NCBI GenBank assembly: GCA_027620105.1 | Contig: JAQCIA010000001.1 | Location: forward strand, 1 to 24,631 | Length of the DNA stretch: 24,631 nt | Reading direction: 5' to 3' | Source: Verrucomicrobiota bacterium | GTDB lineage: Bacteria; Verrucomicrobiota; Kiritimatiellia; UBA8416; JAIOPI01 | Part shown: positions 15,504-22,614 of the stretch, in pieces | Position numbering within the stretch: position 1 is the first letter of the stretch | How the letters are laid out: each line of letters begins with the position of its first letter | Translations under genes and position numbers: made by a program | Notes under the pieces: generated by a model | Told to the model about the DNA's origin: nothing | The model's input: the letters and a program-made list of their open reading frames with translations, nothing else | Databases searched by the model: none

Positions 15504-15899
15504 TCAGGCGCGCATGCGCAGTGCGGCGACCACCAGCAGGCTCCACCCGACAATCAGCAGCAAACCGCCCACCGGGGTCACCGGACCGAGAAAGCGCAAT
15601 TCGCCTAATGGCAATAGCGTGCGCGTAGCGAGCAGATAGATGGAGCCAGAGAACAGCACGGTGCCAATCGTGAAACACATGACTGCGCCGCGTAGAATCG
15701 GTGGCGCGCCGTGGAGCATCCATAGGCCGGCCCACAACAACACAATGGCATGATACATCTGGTAGCGGACACCGGTTTCAAACGCGGCGAGCGCCGACGG
15801 TTCGAGGCGGGCGCGCAGTCCATGCGCCCCAAAAGCACCGAGCACCACCGCGATGCCGCCAAAAAGACCTGCGATCAACAACACCAGCCTGGCCGTCAT
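15504..15899 (-). CDS. DUF423 (YgdD-like) small inner-membrane protein
   Basis: A 131-residue protein with four predicted transmembrane helices: about 3-24, 45-60, 68-90 and 98-128. The family signature is present as FGGIAVVLGAFGAHGLRARL, then FETGVRYQMYHAIVLL, then LFSGSIYLLA and LGPVTPVGGLLLIVGW. The family is widespread and its function is unknown. The start at 15899 is chosen because AAGGAG lies 6-11 bases upstream, although the frame continues 8 codons further. It ends 107 bases upstream of resB and lies on the same strand, but the resB promoter between them suggests separate control. It is divergent from the aminomutase gene. Confidence 0.9.
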   Translation of the reverse strand: MTARLVLLIAGLFGGIAVVLGAFGAHGLRARLEPSALAAFETGVRYQMYHAIVLLWAGLWMLHGAPPILRGAVMCFTIGTVLFSGSIYLLATRTLLPLGELRFLGPVTPVGGLLLIVGWSLLVVAALRMRA

Positions 15900-16066
15900 G
15901 CGCGCTCCTTCTTGAAGCACCACACTCGACGAGCGGGGGTCGCTCTGTCAAGCATCGGAGCCTCCCGACAGCTCCTAGCCCAAAGTCTTGAGCGGATGCT
16001 CCGGGCCACCGTCAGCAATTCCGCGACCTCGGCGACACGGCGGGAGATGCTTTCCAGTTGCCTCAT
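15896..16066 (-). CDS. Doubtful small ORF upstream of DUF423
   Basis: A 56-codon frame on the minus strand (starts MRQLESISRRVAEVAELL, ends FKKERA) whose TGA overlaps the DUF423 start codon by 4 bases (ATGA). The first half has a plausible helical, GC3-rich look and the second half does not. No ribosome site and no family resemblance are seen. The overlap may only reflect the AAGGAG site being read as Lys-Glu codons. Confidence 0.15.
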   Translation of the reverse strand: MRQLESISRRVAEVAELLTVARSIRSRLWARSCREAPMLDRATPARRVWCFKKERA

Positions 16067-16129
16067 GCGGGCCCCGGACTTCCACAATTCCCTTGTGCCC
16101 ATTCCGCCGCTGCCAAATACTCCGCCGCG

Positions 16130-17242
16130 ATGTCGGCAACTTTCAGAAGACAGTATTTTCCAGCCGCAACCGCGCGGGATTGGGCGAACTGGCAGTGGCA
16201 ACTGCTGCATGCCTTCCGCACCCGTGAGCAACTGGCCGGCGTGTTGAAACTCACCACCGACGAAGAAGCCGCCTTCACACGTTCGGATCGCCCTTTTCCG
16301 GTTTCCATCACCCCGCACTACCTCAGCCGCATGCGTCTGGACGATCCGCAGGACCCATTGCGTTTGACCATGGTCCCGCGCGTCCAGGAACACCAGGTGG
16401 GACCCGGCGAACTGTGGGATCCGCTCGGCGAGGAACCCCATTCCCCCGTGCCGCGCATCGTGCACACCTATCCCGACAAGGTTCTGTTCCTGGCCACAGA
16501 TTTCTGTGCCACCTATTGCCGCTACTGCACGCGCGCCCGCGTGGTCGGCAGCGGCAAGCTGACCGCACCCAACAGCATCTGGGAAGAAGCGCTGTGCTAC
16601 ATCGCCCAGCATGCCGAAATTCGCGACGTGCTCGTCACCGGCGGTGATCCCCTGACCCTGGCGGACGCGCGGCTCGACTGGCTCCTCGCGCGCTTGCGTG
16701 CCATTCCCCACGTGCAGATCCTGCGCATCGGCACAAAACTCCCGGCCGTACTGCCGCAGCGCATCACGCCGTCCCTCGTACACATGCTCCGTCGCCATGC
16801 CCCGCTCTGGCTGAGCATCCACTTCACCCACCCGAACGAACTGTCGCCCGAGGTGGCACGCGGTTGCATCCGCCTTGCCGATGCCGGCATCCCCATGGTG
16901 AGCCAGACGGTGCTGCTCAAAGGCGTCAACGATTCAACCGCAGTACTGAAAGACCTCTTCGAAAAATTGCTGACCCTGCGCGTGACGCCCTACTACCTGC
17001 ACCAGTGTGATCCCATCGTGGGCTCCAGTCACTTTCGCACGCCGGTGGCCACGGGACAGCAGATCATTCGCGATTTGCACGGCCGCACGACCGGATTCGC
17101 CATCCCCTCACTGATGATCGACGCGCCCGGCGGCGGCGGAAAAGTGCCGGTGGGCCCGAATTACATCGCAGGCCGCGACGGCGCCGACCTCCTCCTCAAA
17201 AACTACGCCGACAAAACCTACCGCTATCACGATCCGGTGTAG
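16130..17242 (+). CDS. kamA: Lysine 2,3-aminomutase-family radical SAM enzyme (KamA/EpmB-like)
   Basis: A 370-residue PLP and radical SAM enzyme that, in the family, turns L-lysine into beta-lysine. The cluster motif is C126-x3-C130-x2-C133 (DFCATYCRYCTRARVVG). VLVTGGDPLTL (about 167-177), YLHQCDPIVGSSHFRT with D294, and MIDAPGGGGKVP with D331 and PLP-binding K338 follow. These positions match D293, D330 and K337 of the clostridial enzyme with an offset of one, so lysine binding is well supported. The protein ends about 32 residues after K338, shorter than the clostridial 416-residue form. The start at 16130 aligns with the family N-terminus; a TTG at 16058 is the alternative. No beta-lysine acetyltransferase or epmA neighbour is present, so osmolyte versus EF-P modification is undecided. 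Confidence 0.88.
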   Translation: MSATFRRQYFPAATARDWANWQWQLLHAFRTREQLAGVLKLTTDEEAAFTRSDRPFPVSITPHYLSRMRLDDPQDPLRLTMVPRVQEHQVGPGELWDPLGEEPHSPVPRIVHTYPDKVLFLATDFCATYCRYCTRARVVGSGKLTAPNSIWEEALCYIAQHAEIRDVLVTGGDPLTLADARLDWLLARLRAIPHVQILRIGTKLPAVLPQRITPSLVHMLRRHAPLWLSIHFTHPNELSPEVARGCIRLADAGIPMVSQTVLLKGVNDSTAVLKDLFEKLLTLRVTPYYLHQCDPIVGSSHFRTPVATGQQIIRDLHGRTTGFAIPSLMIDAPGGGGKVPVGPNYIAGRDGADLLLKNYADKTYRYHDPV

Positions 17243-17262
17243 GCCGAACGGGAGTCAAGCCA

Positions 17263-17276
17263 GAGACCACGGTCTC
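17263..17276. repeat. Short palindrome between convergent kamA and thiI
   Basis: GAGACC (17263-17268) and GGTCTC (17271-17276) flank a 2-base centre in the 43-base gap between the two convergent stop codons. It could form a small hairpin. No T-run follows on either strand. Confidence 0.3.
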
Positions 17277-17285
17277 CGCCCCCCC

Positions 17286-18446
17286 TCACCACTCCTGCGT
17301 GCGCGCCGCGGCCAGCGCTTCGTCCATCAGTGCATCCAGCGCCAACCCGCCGGCCAGGGCGCGCAGGTGATCCGCGCGGGCGTGCAATTCGGGATGCTTG
17401 GGTACGAAGAAGCTGCAGCAGTCGGCGTAGGGCTGCGACGAGATATCAAACGTCCCGATGCGCCGCGCAATCGCCACAATTTCCTGCTTGTCCATGCCGA
17501 TGGCCGGCGCCAGAACCGGTAGTGGACTGTCGGCATAGGTCGCGGCCAGGTTGTCGTAGGTTTGCGATGCAACCTGCGAAAGTGAATCGCCGGTGACGAG
17601 ATAGCGCGCGCGCGCATCCACCGCCACCCGCGCCGCCAGCTGCAACATGAGCCGGCGATAAAACAGCATGCGTAGCGAGTCCTTCACGTCCCGGATGATG
17701 GCGCGTTGCAAGTCATCGAAGGGCACGATCATCAGGCGCGTTTGCACCTGATAGCGCGACAACTGCGCGGCCAGCTGCACGATTTTGTTCTCCACATCGC
17801 CCGTCGCCTGGCTGCGATTTTGAAAGTGCACGAACAGCGCTTCGCACCCGCGCTTCATCATGAGGTAGGCCGCCACCGGGCTATCCAATCCGCCCGACAG
17901 CAATGCCACCACCTTCTGGCGCGGGTTCGTGGGCAGCCCACCCACCCCATCCATGCGCTCGGTGGACATGTAGGCGGCGCGCTCCGTGATCTCCAGTTTC
18001 ACAGTCACGTCCGGATCGGCCATGCGCACGCGCTTGTCCGGGTAAGCCGCCAGCACCGCCGCCCCCAGTTGGCGATTCACCTCCATCGAACGGAAGGCAT
18101 TCTGTTTGTGCGAGCGCCGCGTATCGCCTTTGAACGTGGCAAAGGTGCGCCCGGCCAGCAACGCCACCGCAGTGGACTGAAAGGCTTCCAATTCCAGCGG
18201 CAGCTTCCAGGCCGGCGAAAAAAATGCGACGCCGGGCACACGCGCCAGCGCATCACAGACCGCCGCGCGATCCGCATCGGCGGCCAGCGTCAGCGTGATC
18301 TGCCCCGACTCGCGGCGATGCGATGTGCAAGCCTCACCCAGCTTGCGGCGGATGTTGCGCCCCAGCAGATTCTCGAAATGGCCGCGGTTCTGCGCCTTGA
18401 GCGCAATCTCCGCGTAGTGCACAACGACATGTTCGTAGTTGGTCAT
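17286..18446 (-). CDS. thiI: tRNA 4-thiouridine synthetase ThiI (short form, no rhodanese domain)
   Basis: A 386-residue enzyme that adenylates U8 of tRNA for thiolation to s4U. Order: an N-terminal ferredoxin-like domain (VHYAEIALKAQNR at about 9-21), a THUMP domain (about 60-165) and the PP-loop ATP pyrophosphatase VALLSGGLDSPVAAYLMMKRG (about 180-200) with SGGLDS at 184-189. TGDSLSQVASQT (about 285-296) and the thiol motif YADCCSFFVPKHP (Cys 343-344) follow. It stops where the short bacterial form ends, so the C-terminal rhodanese domain of the E. coli protein is absent and sulfur must arrive by another persulfide carrier. The start at 18446 (MTNYEHVVVHYAE) fits the family; the frame is open to 18623 but that part is non-coding and crosses a repeat. 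No clear ribosome site is seen. It follows exbD by 100 bases. Confidence 0.94.
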   Translation of the reverse strand: MTNYEHVVVHYAEIALKAQNRGHFENLLGRNIRRKLGEACTSHRRESGQITLTLAADADRAAVCDALARVPGVAFFSPAWKLPLELEAFQSTAVALLAGRTFATFKGDTRRSHKQNAFRSMEVNRQLGAAVLAAYPDKRVRMADPDVTVKLEITERAAYMSTERMDGVGGLPTNPRQKVVALLSGGLDSPVAAYLMMKRGCEALFVHFQNRSQATGDVENKIVQLAAQLSRYQVQTRLMIVPFDDLQRAIIRDVKDSLRMLFYRRLMLQLAARVAVDARARYLVTGDSLSQVASQTYDNLAATYADSPLPVLAPAIGMDKQEIVAIARRIGTFDISSQPYADCCSFFVPKHPELHARADHLRALAGGLALDALMDEALAAARTQEW

Positions 18447-18464
18447 CCGTAACACGCAGGATTT

Positions 18465-18526
18465 CCCGCAGAGATGCAGAGGGCGCGGAGCAATGCGAAA
18501 CTCGGCGAACTCCGATGCTCTGCGGG
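18465..18526. repeat. GCAGAG-type intergenic repeat with inverted arms
   Basis: CCCGCAGAG (18465-18473) and CTCTGCGGG (18518-18526) are perfect 9-base inverted arms 44 bases apart. From 18467 the sequence also repeats with an approximate 8-9 base period (CGCAGAGAT, GCAGAGGG, CGCGGAGCA). It lies between exbD and thiI. It resembles a GCAGAG-rich intergenic motif I recall from many genomes, but only one copy is visible here. Confidence 0.5.
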
Positions 18527-18546
18527 AGATGCCGCGCCCGTCTTCC

Positions 18547-18978
18547 CTACTTGCGCTTTCCCGCCGGTTCCGGGCTGCGCGCGCCCACGCCGAGTTTAAC
18601 GGCGCCGGCGCGCTTGGCGGCATCCATGACCGTCACCACGTGCTCGAAGGGGGTCGCCTTGTCCGCCAGCACGTAGACCGGCTGCGTTTCCGGCAGCACC
18701 AGCACCCGGCGCAACTCCTCCTCGAGGTGCGTGGCGTCCACCACGCCGTCCACTAGATGAATCGTGCCATCCGCCGCCACGCCGATTTCGATGGTGTCCT
18801 TGCTATCGGGTGCCGTTTCCGCCGACTGCGCTGAGGGCAGATTGAGTTTGAGCTGCATGCGCACGAGCATGGGCGACACGACCATGAAAATGATCAGCAC
18901 CACGAGCGCCACGTCGATCAGCGGGACCATATTGATCTCCGCCATGACGCCACCGCGATCGTGGTTGGAGGCCTTCAC
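18547..18978 (-). CDS. exbD: ExbD/TolR-family energy-transducing membrane protein
   Basis: A 143-residue single-span inner-membrane protein that, with ExbB, uses the proton gradient to drive TonB- or Tol-dependent outer-membrane work. The N-terminus is short and cytoplasmic. The helix PLIDVALVVLIIFMVVSPML (about 19-38) carries the proton-path Asp at 22, matching D25 of E. coli ExbD, and a periplasmic domain follows with the family's VYVLADKATPFEHVVTVMDAAK. The start is GTG at 18978, overlapping the exbB stop by 4 bases (GTGA). The order exbB-exbD is usual; no tonB, tolA or pal is visible. Whether this pair powers iron uptake, Tol function or something else cannot be said. Confidence 0.92.
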   Translation of the reverse strand: MKASNHDRGGVMAEINMVPLIDVALVVLIIFMVVSPMLVRMQLKLNLPSAQSAETAPDSKDTIEIGVAADGTIHLVDGVVDATHLEEELRRVLVLPETQPVYVLADKATPFEHVVTVMDAAKRAGAVKLGVGARSPEPAGKRK

Positions 18979-19601
18979 GCCGCGCCCTCATCCTCAACGA
19001 TGGCATCCACGAGATAGGAGCCGGCCAGCTCCCATTCCGTTTCCAGCCGGCGGATGCTCGACGAAAAATAGTTGTAGGCCATCACCGCGGGAATCGCGAC
19101 GATCAGCCCGAACGATGTGGTCACCAGCGCCTCGGCGATGCCGGCGGAAACCACCTCGGGGCCACCGCCGCTCGTGCGCGCGATGTCGCGAAACGCACGA
19201 ATGATGCCGCCGACCGTGCCGAGCAACCCCACGAAGGGCGCCGTGCCGGCGATGGAACCCAGATAAGGAATGCGCTCTTCCAGTTTGTGCCCCACGTGCC
19301 GAATGGCGCGTGCGAGATTGCGTTCCAGATCCTCGCGTCCGCCGCGCTCCCGCAACACGTCCGCCATCACGCGCGCAATCGGCACCGCTGTCTGCTCGCA
19401 ATAGGTCAGCGCCCCCGCACGTCCACGGCGCTCATGCAGATCCAGCACCTGCTGCACGAACGCGCGCGCATCCACCCGCGCCTTGCGCAGCATCTGAACG
19501 CGGTCAACCATGATCGTGATCGAGGCGATCGACATGATGAACAGGACGGACAGCACGGGCCACCCACGGCTAATCATTTCCCAAAGTGTAAAACCTTCCA
19601 T
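18975..19601 (-). CDS. exbB: ExbB/TolQ/MotA-family proton channel protein
   Basis: A 208-residue inner-membrane protein forming the pentameric proton channel around ExbD. Helix 1 is at about 13-33 (WPVLSVLFIMSIASITIMVD). A cytoplasmic region follows, then the conserved LGSIAGTAPFVGLLGTVGGI (about 118-137) and a third helix ALVTTSFGLIVAIPAVMAYN (about 158-177) with the TT pair of the proton path. Length is slightly short for ExbB and close to TolQ-type proteins. A strong GCAGGAG site lies 5 bases before the ATG at 19601. The gene is divergent from hemQ, 191 bases apart. Confidence 0.93.
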   Translation of the reverse strand: MEGFTLWEMISRGWPVLSVLFIMSIASITIMVDRVQMLRKARVDARAFVQQVLDLHERRGRAGALTYCEQTAVPIARVMADVLRERGGREDLERNLARAIRHVGHKLEERIPYLGSIAGTAPFVGLLGTVGGIIRAFRDIARTSGGGPEVVSAGIAEALVTTSFGLIVAIPAVMAYNYFSSSIRRLETEWELAGSYLVDAIVEDEGAA

Positions 19602-19634
19602 CGCGTCTCCTGCGAGTATCGAAAATTGCGTCTG

Positions 19635-19646
19635 ATTGCCCGCAAT
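19635..19646. promoter_or_regulatory. Small palindrome in the exbB/hemQ divergent gap
   Basis: ATTGC and GCAAT flank CC (19635-19646), 34 bases upstream of the exbB start, with a further ATTGCG copy at 19624. It could be an operator in the exbB/hemQ divergent region. There is no clear match to a Fur box. The 191-base gap otherwise holds only a weak hemQ promoter-like pair. Confidence 0.22.
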
Positions 19647-19737
19647 GTAAGAGAAGCACCGCCGGGGCGGAAGGGAAAACGATCCAAGTGGTGGAATCCA
19701 TCGTCGCGCTTCGCGGCACGGCCTGGCCGAATGCCCT

Positions 19738-19766
19738 TGATCGTGGCGGATGCCTTGCCTACCCTG
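19738..19766 (+). promoter_or_regulatory. Weak candidate promoter of hemQ
   Basis: TTGATC is followed after 17 bases by TACCCT (matches of four and three of six). It ends about 26 bases before the hemQ start. No better pair is seen in the gap. Confidence 0.25.
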
Positions 19767-19792
19767 TTCGCTCGCATCAACCGGGAAACATC

Positions 19793-20497
19793 ATGACCAA
19801 GCAACGCATTTGGGCCAGCTACACCACCTTCACGATGAAGGAGGCCTTCTGGCAGTTGGACGCCACTGCCCGGCGCACCCGGCTGGAAGAGCTGCTGGCG
19901 AGCCTGGCGCAAGGCGGTCAGGCCGTGGCGTTCTATCAGGTATTCCCGGCCCGGGCGGAGTATGACTTCCTCGTCTGGACCACGGTTGACTGCGAATCGC
20001 TGGACGCGCCCAATCGCTTCCTCGAAGACGCCGCGCGGCGGCTGAGCCCCTTCCGCCAGTATGTATCGGTGCCAACCATCCTCTGCGGCGTCACCAAACC
20101 CTCCACCTATGTACGTCAGCACGAAAATCCGCAGGAAATTGATCCCTATGCGGGGCAGCGCGCACCATATTTTGTGATCTATCCTTTCTCCAAAACGGCG
20201 GACTGGCACATCAAGCCCCGCGAGGAACGCCAGCAGCTGATGACGGAACACATTCGCCTGGGCAAGACCTATCCGGAAATCAAACAGCAACTCATCTACT
20301 CCTTCGGCATCCAGGACCAGGAGTTCATCGTGGCGTACGAAATGGCCGACCTCGTGCAGTTTTCCGATCTCGTCCAAGCCTTGCGTGCCACCGCCGCGCG
20401 CATCTATACTCTACTCGACACGCCGATCATCACCGGCACCCTGCGCACGCCGGCGCAGCTGGTGGATATTTTCGCGGGAGACGGTCGGCCTTCTTAA
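19793..20497 (+). CDS. hemQ: Coproheme decarboxylase HemQ (ChdC, chlorite dismutase family)
   Basis: A 234-residue heme-binding enzyme that oxidatively decarboxylates coproheme III to heme b, the last step of the coproporphyrin-dependent pathway. The first half is the ferredoxin-like domain with AFYQVFPARAEYDFLVW. The active-site loop VIYPFSKTADWHIKP holds Y130 and K134, aligning with the catalytic Tyr147 and Lys151 of the Listeria enzyme. H153 in MTEHIRLGKTY is the proximal heme ligand. Q166 lies 13 residues on, where HemQ has Gln and true chlorite dismutases have Arg, so decarboxylation and not chlorite removal is expected. The start at 19793 (MTKQRIWASYTTFT) fits the family; the frame is open to 19688. 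hemE follows after 9 bases. Confidence 0.94.
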   Translation: MTKQRIWASYTTFTMKEAFWQLDATARRTRLEELLASLAQGGQAVAFYQVFPARAEYDFLVWTTVDCESLDAPNRFLEDAARRLSPFRQYVSVPTILCGVTKPSTYVRQHENPQEIDPYAGQRAPYFVIYPFSKTADWHIKPREERQQLMTEHIRLGKTYPEIKQQLIYSFGIQDQEFIVAYEMADLVQFSDLVQALRATAARIYTLLDTPIITGTLRTPAQLVDIFAGDGRPS

Positions 20498-20506
20498 AGG
20501 TGTCCG

Positions 20507-21574
20507 GTGACCAAAAGCGCAGCCCAACCCTTGAATGACGCCTTCCTGCGGGCCTGCCGCAAGCAGCCGGCGGATCGCATCCCCGTCTGGTACATGCGCC
20601 AGGCCGGCCGGTATCAGCCCGAATACCGCGCCATCAAATCCAGCCGCACGCTGCTGGAGATCGTGGCGGATCCGGATCGCTGCGCCGAGGTGACCCTGCT
20701 GCCCGTCCAGCAACTGGGCGTGGATGCGGCCATTCTGTTTTCGGACATCATCACGCCCGCCGCCGCCATGGGCATTCCCTTCACGATCCAGGATGGCGTG
20801 GGCCCGCGCACGGAAAGCCCCCTGCGCACGGCCGCGGACGTGGCGCGCCTGCATGTGCCGGATTGCGAAGCCGAGATTCCGTACGTGGCTGAAACCATCC
20901 GCCGGTTGCGAAAATCCCTTCACGTGCCCTTGATCGGATTCTGCGGCGCGCCCTTCACGCTCGCCTGCTACATGATCGAAGGGGGGCCCTCCAAGCAATA
21001 CGCACTGGTGAAGGGCCTGATGTATGGGAATGAGCCTCTCTGGCACCAGCTGATGGAAACCCTGACCGCCAGCATGATCGCCTACCTGAATTTTCAGGCG
21101 GCTGCCGGCGCTCAAGCCTTGCAGGTGTTCGACAGCTGGGTCGGCCAGCTCGCGCGCGAAGATTATGAGCGCTTCGTGATGCCCCACATGCGCACGCTGG
21201 TGAGCGAAGTCAAACGCACCACCAAACTCCCCCTCCTGCATTTTGGCGTGGGCACGGCGCATCTGCTCGAATCCTTTCGCTCCGTGGGCTGTGACGTGGT
21301 GGGCCTCGATTGGCGCACGGACATCACCAGCGCCTGGTGGCGCCTGAACCATCGCGTCGCCGTGCAGGGCAATCTGGATCCCGGGCTCCTGCTGGGTCCC
21401 TGGGAATTGGTGGAGGAACGCGCCCGCGCCATCCTCGTGCAAGTGGATCGGCCGGGATTCATTTTCAACATCGGGCATGGGGTCCTGCCCCAGACGCCGG
21501 TCGAGATCTTACAGCGCCTCACAAAATTCGTGCACGCCTGGCCCCCGCCGCTGGAGACCGCGCCAGAGACATGA
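20507..21574 (+). CDS. hemE: Uroporphyrinogen decarboxylase
   Basis: A 355-residue TIM-barrel enzyme that removes four carboxyl groups from uroporphyrinogen III to give coproporphyrinogen III. The N-terminal signature WYMRQAGRYQPEYR (about 28-41) carries the substrate-binding arginines. ILFSDIITP has the catalytic Asp near 80, and the second signature GFCGAPFTLACYMIEGG is at about 144-160 with the conserved Tyr. FNIGHGVLPQTP with the conserved His is near 320-330. Length is normal. The start codon is GTG at 20507, with AAAGG 7-11 bases before it. It is 9 bases after hemQ and 31 bases before hemH, a clear heme operon. Uroporphyrinogen III is also the branch point to siroheme. Confidence 0.97.
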   Translation: MTKSAAQPLNDAFLRACRKQPADRIPVWYMRQAGRYQPEYRAIKSSRTLLEIVADPDRCAEVTLLPVQQLGVDAAILFSDIITPAAAMGIPFTIQDGVGPRTESPLRTAADVARLHVPDCEAEIPYVAETIRRLRKSLHVPLIGFCGAPFTLACYMIEGGPSKQYALVKGLMYGNEPLWHQLMETLTASMIAYLNFQAAAGAQALQVFDSWVGQLAREDYERFVMPHMRTLVSEVKRTTKLPLLHFGVGTAHLLESFRSVGCDVVGLDWRTDITSAWWRLNHRVAVQGNLDPGLLLGPWELVEERARAILVQVDRPGFIFNIGHGVLPQTPVEILQRLTKFVHAWPPPLETAPET

Positions 21575-21605
21575 GGCAGCGGTTTCAATCCGAAATAAAT
21601 ACCCC

Positions 21606-22508
21606 ATGCCACGCGGCGTTTTACTCATGGCCTATGGCGCGCCGGATACACCGGCCGATATCGCGCCCTTCTATACGGATATTCGCCGCGGGCGTGCGCC
21701 GTCGGCGGAAGCGCTGGCCGAGCTGACCGCGCGTTACGCGGCCATCGGCGGCGCATCGCCGCTGCTGGCCATCACGCGGCGGCAGGCCACCGGGCTGGCG
21801 GCCGCGCTGGGGCCAGACTGGCGCGTCTATGTGGGCATGCGCCACTGGACGCCCTGGATTCATGAAACCGTGGCGCAAATGGCCAGGGACGGAATCACCG
21901 AGGCCGTGGCGCTCGTGCTCGCGCCGCACGACTCGCGCCTCAGCGTGGGTGCCTATATGGAAAAACTCGAAGCTGCGGTCGCCGCCCAGCCGGTACCCAT
22001 CACCTTTCGCAAAGTCCGATGCTGGCACAGACAGCCGGAACTAATTGCCGCCCTCGCCCAGCACACGCACACCGCCCAGCAAAAATTTGCGAGCGGCGCA
22101 GGCGCGCGCGCGCATGTCCTGTTCACCGCGCATAGCCTGCCCGAGCGCATCCGTGAATGGAATGATCCTTATCCGCACCAACTGGAAGAGACCGCGCAGC
22201 TTGTCGCGGATGCACGCGCGCTGCCCAAATGGAGCGTGGCCTATCAAAGCGCCGGGCGTACGCCGGAGCCCTGGCTTGGCCCCGACATCTTGTCCGCCCT
22301 GGCCCAACTCGCCCAACGCGGCGAGAAGCAGGTGCTCGTGTGCGTGATCGGATTCGTGGCCGACCACCTGGAGGTGCTCTACGATCTCGACGTCGAAGCC
22401 AAAGCTGAAGCCGGTCGGTTGGGAATTCAACTTGAACGAATCGCCATGTTGAACGACACTCCCGGGCTTGTCGCAACCTTGGCGGCGGTCGTGCGGAATC
22501 AGCAATGA
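21606..22508 (+). CDS. hemH: Coproporphyrin III ferrochelatase (HemH/CpfC)
   Basis: A 300-residue ferrochelatase that inserts Fe(II) into coproporphyrin III. It starts MPRGVLLMAYGAPDTP, with Tyr10 at the place of Tyr13 in the Bacillus subtilis enzyme. The catalytic His176 lies in FTAHSLPERI and Glu256 in GFVADHLEVLYDLDVEAK, both as in B. subtilis HemH. There is no cysteine cluster for a [2Fe-2S] centre and no C-terminal membrane anchor, so it is the soluble short type. The frame is open to 21477 inside hemE, but only the part from 21606 is ferrochelatase-like. No Shine-Dalgarno is seen in the 31-base gap after hemE, so translation may be coupled or weak. The coproporphyrinogen oxidase (CgoX) of the same route is not in the window. 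Confidence 0.95.
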   Translation: MPRGVLLMAYGAPDTPADIAPFYTDIRRGRAPSAEALAELTARYAAIGGASPLLAITRRQATGLAAALGPDWRVYVGMRHWTPWIHETVAQMARDGITEAVALVLAPHDSRLSVGAYMEKLEAAVAAQPVPITFRKVRCWHRQPELIAALAQHTHTAQQKFASGAGARAHVLFTAHSLPERIREWNDPYPHQLEETAQLVADARALPKWSVAYQSAGRTPEPWLGPDILSALAQLAQRGEKQVLVCVIGFVADHLEVLYDLDVEAKAEAGRLGIQLERIAMLNDTPGLVATLAAVVRNQQ

Positions 22509-22511
22509 CGG

Positions 22512-22540
22512 TTGACAGCAACTTGCGACTTCGATAATAT
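22512..22540 (+). promoter_or_regulatory. Strong candidate promoter of cysK
   Basis: A perfect TTGACA (22512-22517) is followed after 17 bases by TAATAT (22535-22540); a TATAAT overlaps it with a 20-base spacer. It starts 4 bases after the hemH stop. A start near 22547 leaves about 68 bases of leader to the ATG at 22615. Confidence 0.6.
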
Positions 22541-22614
22541 AATCCAGATAAACCCCATCGGAAAAGTATTGATTGAGCACGCAACTAGATAAAGCGGTTG
22601 CCGCGGAGCCTCGC

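Noticed and set aside
19793..20497. Chlorite dismutase as the function of the HemQ gene
   Set aside because: The distal Arg needed for chlorite chemistry is Gln (Q166), while Tyr130 and Lys134 of coproheme decarboxylases are present, and the gene sits in a heme operon.
20411..21478. A 355-codon frame on the - strand opposite hemE
   Set aside because: Gly/His/Arg-rich nonsense-like sequence; hemE on the other strand has both family signatures.
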